Assembly (NCBI GenBank): GCA_033763635.1
Contig: JANRKG010000046.1
Span: 1-16,302, forward strand
Source of the DNA: JANRKG01 sp033763635
GTDB taxonomy: Bacteria > Cyanobacteriota > Cyanobacteriia > GCF-001939115
DNA: 16,302 bases
Direction: 5' to 3'
Position numbers and translations under genes: made by a program. Below the pieces are notes generated by a model, which did no database searches, was not told the origin of the DNA, and was given only the letters and a program-made list of their open reading frames with translations. Positions within the stretch are counted from its first letter, which is position 1. Each line of letters opens with the position of its first letter. Below are positions 1 through 6,695 of this stretch, piece by piece.

Positions 1-1247
1 GGTTCCTGACCAGCAGGAGGGGAGGCGATGGGTGGGGCTGGATTGGGGGGGGGAGATTCGTGGGTAGGAGGGGGGGCTCCTGTCCTTCCCGTAACGCGCT
101 CAAAAAATAACCGAGAGATCTTGGGGAAGATCGTCCAGTTATTGGCGTAGCTTGGATGGTTGCCAAACACAACCAGGATGTAAGCATGTTCCCCATCCCG
201 GGTCTTCACATAAGCTGCATCCTGGCGGGATTGGGAGGTCATGCCAACTTTAGAGCCGAAATCTACGGTGGAGGGCAGTCCCTCACCCAAAAATCCTTGA
301 ATCGGATTGTTCGGTTTTGGCTTCCAAACTTCCGGGCGCAAGTCCTTCGCCAACAATTCCAACATTTCATCGCTGTAAAGAGAGGAAATGGCCTGACGGT
401 TGACAATCTCGTACAACAGACGGGCGGTTTGTTCTGTAGTTGCTTTGTTCCGACTACGTTTCAGTAATTGACGGTCTCTTCCTTGAGGTTCGCTATATTC
501 ATCAAAGGGGAAGTTCTTCTGGCTTAAGGTCAACCCTGTGTACCCCGCATCCTGAAAGAAGCGATTGAGCCATTCGCGCTTTCGTGCCCATTCTGCATAG
601 TCCGCATCGGTTGGAAACGCCTTGCCCGATCGCGTCTTTGTCACGAAATCAATAATGCGGCTAGCGGCTGTGTTATCAGAGTCCTCCATCATGCGATAGA
701 GGTCGTCTTCTGCTGCCAACAACGCCTCCTGATTTTCTCCCTGCGCGATCTGAGCAAAAAACGTGACCATCCAGTACAACTTTGCAACACTGGCAGGATA
801 GCGGAAGGTTTGGGCCTGATACCCTGCGGTGGAATTGGTCTTCAAGTCAATCACACTGATCGAGAGCGATCCGGTGGGTAATCCTTCATTTGCAACTGTT
901 TGTACGACCTGATCGACGATCGCTTGCAACTCTGGGTTTGGCTTTAGAGTGGGTGGAGAGGAAATGTTATAAATAACCTCACCGGACGCATTTTGAGCAG
1001 GCGAAGGAGATGCTTCTGGTAGGGGGTTTTTGGGGGTCGCAGCATTGAGCCACGCGGGAGCAAAGCGATGCTGAATCGATGTTTGCCAGCGATTCGCTTC
1101 CACTGACAAAATTCCCGTTGTCGCAACTAGAATAGACATCACTGCCACTTTCAGGGGATAGGGCAGTTTGGGCGATCGTCGTTTGACAGGTCTTGTCGCT
1201 GGGGAAGGCCGCTCTCGGTGCAGTTGGCGATATTCACCCCGGTTCAT
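1..1247 (-). CDS. Class-A-beta-lactamase-like serine hydrolase, membrane-anchored, 3'-truncated by window edge
   Basis: 415 codons are visible and the frame is still open at base 1, so the C-terminus lies outside. Seen: a basic cytosolic N-terminus (about residues 1-30), one membrane segment (about 31-50), a Pro/Ser linker, then a penicillin-recognising fold. Its landmarks are S153-x-x-K156 (in YPASVAK), S190-D191-N192, and K333-V334-G335 where class A enzymes have K-T/S-G. The last 25 visible residues are Pro-rich. The family (Beta-lactamase2) includes beta-lactamases and D,D-peptidase-like proteins; the omega-loop catalytic Glu of true class A enzymes is not obvious, so a role in peptidoglycan metabolism is as likely as antibiotic resistance. 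Start: the ATG at 1245-1247 is the first ATG after an in-frame TGA at 1410-1412; no good ribosome binding site precedes it. Fold confident, substrate unknown. Confidence 0.85.
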   Translation of the reverse strand, partial: MNRGEYRQLHRERPSPATRPVKRRSPKLPYPLKVAVMSILVATTGILSVEANRWQTSIQHRFAPAWLNAATPKNPLPEASPSPAQNASGEVIYNISSPPTLKPNPELQAIVDQVVQTVANEGLPTGSLSISVIDLKTNSTAGYQAQTFRYPASVAKLYWMVTFFAQIAQGENQEALLAAEDDLYRMMEDSDNTAASRIIDFVTKTRSGKAFPTDADYAEWARKREWLNRFFQDAGYTGLTLSQKNFPFDEYSEPQGRDRQLLKRSRNKATTEQTARLLYEIVNRQAISSLYSDEMLELLAKDLRPEVWKPKPNNPIQGFLGEGLPSTVDFGSKVGMTSQSRQDAAYVKTRDGEHAYILVVFGNHPSYANNWTIFPKISRLFFERVTGRTGAPPPTHESPPPNPAPPIASPPAGQE

Positions 1248-1462
1248 GGGTGTTTGGGAGGGGGATTGAACAGGATAAAGCCCAACCGTCGATCGGCGAC
1301 GGTTGGAAGGGGAAGAACGGGGGGATCGGATGTCAGTCGGTCGATCCAATAACAAAGTTTTTTCCTGAGATCGGTTTTTCTGAGATCGTAGGAACGAAGT
1401 TACCCAATATCATAATGCGCCCTGTCAAGCTTGCATGATTGTATCCGGTAGAATTTCTCTTT

Positions 1463-1577
1463 AGGAGATTTCTGAAAAACAATCTACCCGCTGGTTTCGG
1501 CTACGCTCAATCAGCACCCGCGCCCTGAGCGTAGCCGAAGGGCAACCCACAGGTAAATTCTTTTCTGGAAATCTCCT
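1463..1577. repeat. MITE-like long imperfect palindrome
   Basis: The 1248-1595 gap has no gene. Within it, AGGAGATTT (1463-1471) pairs with AAATCTCCT (1569-1577), followed inward by near-matching TCTGAAAA/TTTTCTGG and AATCTACC/GGTAAATT blocks. An inner perfect 14-bp stem TTCGGCTACGCTCA (1496-1509) and TGAGCGTAGCCGAA (1526-1539) encloses a 16-nt loop. The element is flanked by similar direct copies of TTCTCTTTAGGNGATT (about 1454-1470 and 1588-1604). The GAGCGTAGCCGAA word is, to my knowledge, a widespread dispersed repeat in filamentous cyanobacteria. It sits between two genes read leftwards, so in RNA it would form a strong hairpin 3' of the kinase gene. No transposase is present. Confidence 0.65.
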
Positions 1578-1595
1578 TCGGTGATTAAATTCTCT

Positions 1596-2594
1596 TTAGG
1601 TGATTAAAAGATAGGCAAACACAATCATGGCCCCGATCAGGCTACCCGGTAAGAGGGCGCGAAACCACTCTTGCATCCCTGTGAGAGATGGGTTGGATGG
1701 AGTGGGTCTGGGCGCAGGGCGGGAAACCGGGTAGGGCTTGGGACGAGATGGGGGAATCCCTTTTCCAGCGGGGCTGGGAGCCTGTAGTTCCTTCAGGAAC
1801 TTTTGAGCGTTTCCGTAACGATCGCGCCAATTATATTGAATTGTCCGATTGAGGATGTTCACCAATTCGGGACTAATATTTCCCGCGTAACGATACCAGC
1901 GAACCATCCCCATCTGCATTGACTCTAAATCCTGCGGTAGGCCACCCGTAAGCAAATAGATGGCAGTTAACCCCAGACTATAAAGATCGCTGGCAGCATT
2001 GGCGCGTCCTGTCTGTTGTTCCAGGGGAGTATAGGCGGAGAGAACACTGTCTAGCCTCGTGCCCCGCTGTCTTGGCAAAAACCGTCCGGCAAAAACATCG
2101 CGAAATTCTCCAAAGTTAATCAAAACAGGCTCTCCATCCCACTCTCGCAGGATAATGTGATGGGGTTGGATGTCGCCATGAAGCATCCTACGGCGATGGA
2201 TGTATTCGAGAATGTCTAAAATCCGGACCAGCACTTTTCGTACATCTGCCTCCCCCAGAGGTCCCCGTTGCTCGACCCAATTCCCTAAGGATTCTCCCTG
2301 AACCCACTCTCGTACTAAATAAAACAGGCCATCTTTGGTAAAGTGATGATAGATGGCAGGGATATAACGATGTTCGCGACTGAGACGGGCCAGGGTTGCA
2401 GCTCGTTTGCGAAATTCTTCCTGGATCAGCCGATAACCTTCCGTCGTGCGAATCTGCGGTTCATACTCCTTAATAATGCACCACCGTCTGCTTGGAAGGG
2501 TGGCTCGCATATCCTCTGCAAAAAACGTCCTGCCAACTTGCCCGGTGCCCAGGAGTTGAATGATGGCATAGCGGTGGTTGAGGAGGGCTGGCAT
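1596..2594 (-). CDS. Hanks-type Ser/Thr kinase-like protein, probable pseudokinase, C-terminal membrane anchor
   Basis: 332 residues. Kinase landmarks in order: glycine-rich loop GTGQVG (16-21), the VAIK-type Lys42 (CIIKEY), helix-C Glu about 59, catalytic-loop HGD with Asp141, activation segment, an APE-like YTPLEQ (188-193), and helix-F Asp203 (SDLYSLG). Two expected residues are changed: the DFG Asp is Asn160 (INFGEF), and the metal-binding Asn five residues after Asp141 is His146. Both normally coordinate Mg-ATP, so weak or absent catalysis is inferred. After the domain come a Pro/Arg-rich linker (about 272-305) and one C-terminal transmembrane helix (about 315-331), placing the kinase fold in the cytosol. 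It is divergent from the CPBP gene at 2713. The next gene downstream on this strand is the serine hydrolase, separated by the palindromic repeat. Signalling partner unknown. Confidence 0.88.
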   Translation of the reverse strand: MPALLNHRYAIIQLLGTGQVGRTFFAEDMRATLPSRRWCIIKEYEPQIRTTEGYRLIQEEFRKRAATLARLSREHRYIPAIYHHFTKDGLFYLVREWVQGESLGNWVEQRGPLGEADVRKVLVRILDILEYIHRRRMLHGDIQPHHIILREWDGEPVLINFGEFRDVFAGRFLPRQRGTRLDSVLSAYTPLEQQTGRANAASDLYSLGLTAIYLLTGGLPQDLESMQMGMVRWYRYAGNISPELVNILNRTIQYNWRDRYGNAQKFLKELQAPSPAGKGIPPSRPKPYPVSRPAPRPTPSNPSLTGMQEWFRALLPGSLIGAMIVFAYLLIT

Positions 2595-2604
2595 TGATAG
2601 GGAG

Positions 2605-2610
2605 ATTATA
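2605..2610 (-). promoter_or_regulatory. Possible -10 box for the kinase-like gene
   Basis: The minus strand reads TATAAT ten bases before the ATG at 2594. No matching -35 element is visible at the usual spacing, and use of this box would leave only a few bases of leader. The surrounding 2595-2712 sequence is AT-rich and shared by two divergent genes; the + strand also shows TTGACA (2611-2616) and TAATAT (2623-2628), but these are too close together to form one promoter. Confidence 0.25.
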
Positions 2611-2712
2611 TTGACAGCATTCTAATATAGAGTGTCCGATCTGCAACCAGTCTGCAACCAGCGAGTGTTATTTTTAACGCAAAACCTGCCTGTCATGGTT
2701 TTTGCTTGTCCT

Positions 2713-5244
2713 ATGATTCGGCGCAGTTTTTTTCCAGTCCGCAACGGTCGATCGCTCCTACTTTTTTGGGTTGCGTTCCTGTTGGTGGCACTCTCGTTGC
2801 TGCTGCCGTTTGCCCATGCCCAATCTGTTTCTCCCTCAAATTACGATCGTACAATTCAGATTCCCTGGAACCGTCCCGAATTTTATCCCCTCCGACAACC
2901 GCCCCGTGCCCTGTATCACCCGGTTGGGGATTGGGTGGGACGGTTGATTTTACCGAATGCTCCTTCTGACGGGAAAGATTGGGTATGGTTGGAAGTCTAT
3001 ACGGCCCCAGATCCCTACAAACGGTTAGAAGGGCAGCAGATTCGCTTGCAGTGGCGTTCTGATCCCCAGCTTCAGAGTTGGGTAGAAGCCGTCACTCAGG
3101 ATGTGAAATTTACCGAAGCGACCCAGAAGGTACGAGAACAGGGGAATGTGGTGCCCGATCGCCTGAATGGAAGATCGCAGGTTGGACCTGTACAGTCCCT
3201 GGCGGGTGCCCATGCCCTGGATGATGTGGTGGTGGCGATGGAGGCAGATCGGGTAACGGTTGCCCAATCCCCGCAGGGAACGAGTTTGCAGGTCGATCGC
3301 GAACCGATGCAAGTGCCCGCTCGCCTAGTTGCCCTGGTGAGAATTTTGGGGCCTGTCCCCAGTCGGCAGGGGATACCCAAAACTTGTCCCGGTCGCCGCC
3401 CCTGCCTCAGCGAACAAGTGCGGGTTCAGCACTATAATCCCACTTCGCGACGCTTTGATGGACCACAAGAGGTGGTTCGAATTCCCCAGTCGATTCCTGA
3501 TCGGGATGGGATCTTTCGCTCCACGCCTCGTCAGTTAGAGAAGTCACCCGCCGGAACCGCAGGTTGGTATCTCTATGGGGCGCAGGATACTTCTGGTAGG
3601 TTTGTGGTTCGAGCTATCAAGCCTCGATCGCTCTTTCAACTCAATCCCACTCAGCAAGTGATGGGAATGTCGGATGGCATGCAATATCTTGATCAGCAAA
3701 ATTGGCAGGATACGGAAAAACGCAAGGGGAACTTCCAAAAGGTTTGGATTCAGCCTGGGACGAGGGGCAATGCGGGCGTACCGTCTGGCCCCCCTCCCAC
3801 CCTCTTTCCCATTGGCACAAAGGCTCTGGTCATTCATCTGTTTGGCGGCATTGCCAGTCAGAACAAACAGGAGAGCGCTTTAGGAACGGTGACGGGGCAC
3901 TTTGCCTATGGGGTGGCCCAGGTCGTTCGAGATGATTTTACGGGAGAACCCCAGTGGGACATCCAATATCTCCAGGTCTATGCCCATAATCCAGATGGAA
4001 TTATTGCAGGATGGACTGACTGGAGCCTTTATCAAGGGGATTTGCAGCGGGGTTGGTTGGGGAACCGTCCCACTTCGGATGTGCTGGTGACATTGGATGC
4101 TGTAACCCAGGATTACAAAATTGAGGGAGTAACTCTCTCCCCGCTGGGCGAGTTGCTGACTCAACTTCAGATCATGATGGCCCGATATCGTCTGGGGGAT
4201 GGGACGGGGAGCGCTGCCGTGAACCCTGCGACCTCTTGTGTACAGGATGCGAACCAGGCTTTGTATATTGCGATCCAGCACATTCGACAACAAGTGGCGG
4301 AACAACCTGCGATCGTCGCCTGGTTACGAAGCCATCCCAATGATCCCCAAACTCAGCGGTTTCGCCAACTGGAGCAGGTGGGTCGGGCACTGGAAGCAGA
4401 ACTGGCCCCCTCGGACACGGTGCGCCCCGACTGGCAGATGAACGCCGAAACCCTGGCAGGAACGAGAGGCGGCGTAGAATTTTCCCAAAGAAAAGATCCC
4501 CTGACAGCCCTCTTAAGTTGGCGGACGCTATTACCCAGGATGGCCCATGATGAATTGGCAAAGGTGTTTTTGGAACAGGGAAGCCATCTCTGGGTGTTGC
4601 GAACCAATCAGTTGGGTGGGTGGGATGGGGCGATTCGTCCCCTGGCTCCAACGGTTGTTTTTGGAGAATACACCGCTCCTCTGGCTCGTTTGCCCTGGCT
4701 CCTGACGGTTATGCAGCGAATAGGCGCTTCCCTGGTAAGCGTTCCCGGTTGGCGTGGGTGGGTGTGGACGATCGCCATTCTGCTAGGGTATGGGGTGATC
4801 GCCATTCCTTTAGGGCTGAACTCTGGATTTCTCCATCCCGATTTCTATCCCCTGCGAAGTTGGACAGCGTTACGACTCCTTTTTAACCTGCTGTTCTTTC
4901 CGGCGATTTCCGAGGAACTGGTCTTTCGAGTTGCGCTGCTGCCCCACCCAACGGAACGAGTGTCTCTGGCAATCTGGACCCTGTGGACCTTGATCGGTCT
5001 GGTCGCCTTTCTGCTTTACCATCCTCTCAATGCCCGTTTCTTCTACCCTCCCGGACGATCGACCTTTACCCATCCCGTCTTCCTGCTCCTGGCTGGGCTG
5101 CTAGGACTCGCCTGTACGATCGCCTATGGCCTCACGGGTTCGCTTTGGACCGTCACCCTCATTCACTGGGTTGCGGTCGCCACCTGGATTCTATTCCTGG
5201 GCGGCGAACACCGACTCAATGCTAAAAAGTTCACAACCTCCTGA
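2713..5244 (+). CDS. CPBP-family (CAAX-protease-like) intramembrane protease with large exported N-terminal region
   Basis: 843 residues from the chosen ATG. An N-terminal signal/anchor (about 14-35, ending AHAQ) precedes roughly 620 residues of soluble, presumably extracytoplasmic sequence. Several hydrophobic segments follow from about residue 670. They carry CPBP/Rce1-type motifs: EE-x-x-x-R (E734, E735, R739), F-x-x-x-H (F766, H770) and a late HW (H818). Family members are membrane glutamic/metallo-type endopeptidases; the substrate here is unknown. The exported part contains TGHFAYG (H396) and, later, NPATSC (C509) opening a helix, which could be a second hydrolase site (inference). Start: an in-frame GTG at 2632 and ATG at 2695 also exist, but 2713 gives a clean signal peptide and lies beyond a tandem CTGCAACCAG duplication at 2639-2659. 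It is divergent from the pseudokinase and converges on the SH3b/DUF2927 gene with only 14 bp between stops. Confidence 0.82.
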   Translation: MIRRSFFPVRNGRSLLLFWVAFLLVALSLLLPFAHAQSVSPSNYDRTIQIPWNRPEFYPLRQPPRALYHPVGDWVGRLILPNAPSDGKDWVWLEVYTAPDPYKRLEGQQIRLQWRSDPQLQSWVEAVTQDVKFTEATQKVREQGNVVPDRLNGRSQVGPVQSLAGAHALDDVVVAMEADRVTVAQSPQGTSLQVDREPMQVPARLVALVRILGPVPSRQGIPKTCPGRRPCLSEQVRVQHYNPTSRRFDGPQEVVRIPQSIPDRDGIFRSTPRQLEKSPAGTAGWYLYGAQDTSGRFVVRAIKPRSLFQLNPTQQVMGMSDGMQYLDQQNWQDTEKRKGNFQKVWIQPGTRGNAGVPSGPPPTLFPIGTKALVIHLFGGIASQNKQESALGTVTGHFAYGVAQVVRDDFTGEPQWDIQYLQVYAHNPDGIIAGWTDWSLYQGDLQRGWLGNRPTSDVLVTLDAVTQDYKIEGVTLSPLGELLTQLQIMMARYRLGDGTGSAAVNPATSCVQDANQALYIAIQHIRQQVAEQPAIVAWLRSHPNDPQTQRFRQLEQVGRALEAELAPSDTVRPDWQMNAETLAGTRGGVEFSQRKDPLTALLSWRTLLPRMAHDELAKVFLEQGSHLWVLRTNQLGGWDGAIRPLAPTVVFGEYTAPLARLPWLLTVMQRIGASLVSVPGWRGWVWTIAILLGYGVIAIPLGLNSGFLHPDFYPLRSWTALRLLFNLLFFPAISEELVFRVALLPHPTERVSLAIWTLWTLIGLVAFLLYHPLNARFFYPPGRSTFTHPVFLLLAGLLGLACTIAYGLTGSLWTVTLIHWVAVATWILFLGGEHRLNAKKFTTS

Positions 5245-5258
5245 TGCGGAGCGCTCTA

Positions 5259-6548
5259 TTACCGTCTCGCATTTTGTTGACCCGTAGGCCGAGCCAGCTT
5301 CCAAATCGCGGATTGGGTCATCCCCGGTTTGATGGCAGGATTGTAGAGCATTCGGATAATGGCTTCATCCTGGCGAGTGTAGCGAGTCGTCGCAGTCCAT
5401 CCCTGGTAGAAAATGCTTTCGGGATCGGCGTAGGAGTCCTGCATAAGGCCCAAAGATTGGGTGAGTTCTTCGCGAATGAGGTGGGATCGTTCCTCCTGGG
5501 TGACTCCTGTCGTAGAGATCAAAATTCGCGCTCTGGTAATCACATGGTTATTCCATTGAGTCCAGAAAAAGCCCATGTTGACAGGACGGTAGGACGGTTC
5601 ATAGCTTTGGAACTGAGGCTCAGGCGCAAAGATAATTTCCATATTTGGATTTGTCTCGCTCAATTCCAGGCTGACATTGCTGCTGGGCTTATCAATTAAA
5701 CGATTTAATTCTGCGATCACTGCACGCAAAGTTGCCCGATCTTGCTCGGTTGGTGTCCCTGTAACCTTAATGCGGATGGGCCCTGCCCACTTGCGGATTC
5801 GCCGCTGCGATGATGTTGCAAACTCACTACCCAAAGCAATTTCCATAAAATAGTTCAGGTCTGTGTCATTGGATTGAGTGAGGGCTGCAATGTGAGTAGC
5901 TAGGGGATTTGCATTGTTCGCAGGGGAGATCGGCTGTGAACGAGAAGCAGTTTGAGAGGGGCCGGGAACACCAACAACAGGGCGGATGACAGGTGAGGAA
6001 GAGGTTTGAGTGGAACCGGGAAGACTGGCAGGGCGGGTGGCAGGTGAGGAAGAGGTTTGAGTGGGACCGGGAAAGCTAGCCGGAACGACGATAGCAGGCT
6101 GCCCTCCCGTTCCTACGTTTGCTGAAGGGGATTGATTGGTGGCAGGAATCGTTGTTTTTGCTACCTGGGGTCTGCTCACCTGAATTAAATCGCCCCGCAC
6201 CCACCCCTCGCTGCCGGACAAGGGGAAACGAACTCGGTACCAATCAAACCCACCCTCCCCCTGAGTGCTTTCTAAAATCTCTACTCGATCGCCTGCGTAG
6301 CCATAAGCGAGTGAACTGGATTGGGTCGTGGGAGCCATTCGAATGATGATGCGGCTTCCGGCAACGCGAGAGATCAGGGTGGCGGACTCAGCGAACCCCG
6401 GCATTGCCCACCCTGCGAGCAGAATCGGGGCCGTCAGGCCCAACAAAACCCTGCGAAGAACCGAGGGTTTGCATGGGAGCGATCGTCTAACGGGTTCTGA
6501 TGCAACTTGAGTCTTCATTTCCTTTGCCGCCGCCCCTTTAGTATCCAT
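5259..6548 (-). CDS. Exported SH3b plus DUF2927 protein
   Basis: Counted from an in-frame GTG at 6584 the protein is 441 residues; in-frame ATGs at 6548 and 6518 place the signal peptide closer to the terminus, and 6548 is used here with low certainty. In GTG numbering: signal peptide with hydrophobic core about 46-61 and cleavage near GFA|ES (66); bacterial SH3 domain about 68-137; a Ser/Pro/Thr linker 140-225 with internal repeats; and a C-terminal DUF2927 domain about 245-421. That domain shows H368-L-I-R-E372-E373-LTQSLGL, then DS-x5-ES (383-390) and a D..IIR.LY.P.I.PGM block. DUF2927 has no settled function; the His/Glu cluster in a helix recalls metallopeptidases, but this is inference. 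SH3b suggests envelope binding. The gene is preceded by the 6665-6693 hairpin repeat and is probably transcribed separately from the FAD gene. Confidence 0.85.
   Translation of the reverse strand: MDTKGAAAKEMKTQVASEPVRRSLPCKPSVLRRVLLGLTAPILLAGWAMPGFAESATLISRVAGSRIIIRMAPTTQSSSLAYGYAGDRVEILESTQGEGGFDWYRVRFPLSGSEGWVRGDLIQVSRPQVAKTTIPATNQSPSANVGTGGQPAIVVPASFPGPTQTSSSPATRPASLPGSTQTSSSPVIRPVVGVPGPSQTASRSQPISPANNANPLATHIAALTQSNDTDLNYFMEIALGSEFATSSQRRIRKWAGPIRIKVTGTPTEQDRATLRAVIAELNRLIDKPSSNVSLELSETNPNMEIIFAPEPQFQSYEPSYRPVNMGFFWTQWNNHVITRARILISTTGVTQEERSHLIREELTQSLGLMQDSYADPESIFYQGWTATTRYTRQDEAIIRMLYNPAIKPGMTQSAIWKLARPTGQQNARR
5948..6080 (-). repeat. Intragenic 51-bp repeats encoding the Ser/Pro linker
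   Basis: The block AGGTGAGGAAGAGGTTTGAG begins at 5991 and again at 6042, a 51-bp (17-residue) period, with a third, decayed copy around 5948-5970. At the protein level this gives successive P-G-P/S-T-Q-T-S-S-S-P units between the SH3b and DUF2927 domains. The period is a multiple of three, so the frame is preserved. Confidence 0.7.
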
Positions 6549-6664
6549 ATCTTGCGTCAATGTTTGATTAATCGTTAGATTCACACTCCATGTTTGCTTC
6601 TCAGCAAACTTTCAGTGATTATGACGAATTTTTCAAATTTTTGAGCCGATCGCAACGGGGGTTA

Positions 6665-6693
6665 GGGGATAGAGGGGCAATACCCCTCAGGGG
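6665..6693 (-). repeat. Dispersed hairpin repeat at the 3' end of the FAD oxidoreductase gene
   Basis: Three bases after the stop codon at 6696, the minus strand reads CCCCTGAGGGG, then ATTG, then CCCCTCTATCCCC. It can fold as CCCC-TGA-GGGG or alternatively GAGGGG-TATTG-CCCCTC. No T-run follows, so it is not a textbook intrinsic terminator, but it may protect or process the 3' end. A very similar sequence in the same orientation relative to its upstream gene lies at 11597-11623. Confidence 0.55.
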
Positions 6694-6695
6694 AA

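Noticed and set aside
156..467. Open frame on the + strand opposite the serine hydrolase
   Set aside because: The minus strand encodes clear SDN and KVG motifs through this region; the + frame has low-complexity, non-protein-like content.
1411..1413. ATG upstream of the serine hydrolase as an earlier start
   Set aside because: It is in a different frame; the hydrolase frame has a TGA at 1410-1412, so its first ATG is at 1245-1247.
1423..1428. TTGACA on the minus strand as a -35 box for the serine hydrolase gene
   Set aside because: No acceptable -10 sequence lies 16-18 bases downstream.
3880..4651. Two overlapping minus-strand open frames of 141 and 159 codons inside the CPBP gene
   Set aside because: Antisense shadows of a long, motif-bearing gene; no recognisable domain and no start signals.
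5244..5699. 151-codon + strand open frame starting at the CPBP stop
   Set aside because: It is antisense to the DUF2927 domain, whose conserved blocks lie on the minus strand.
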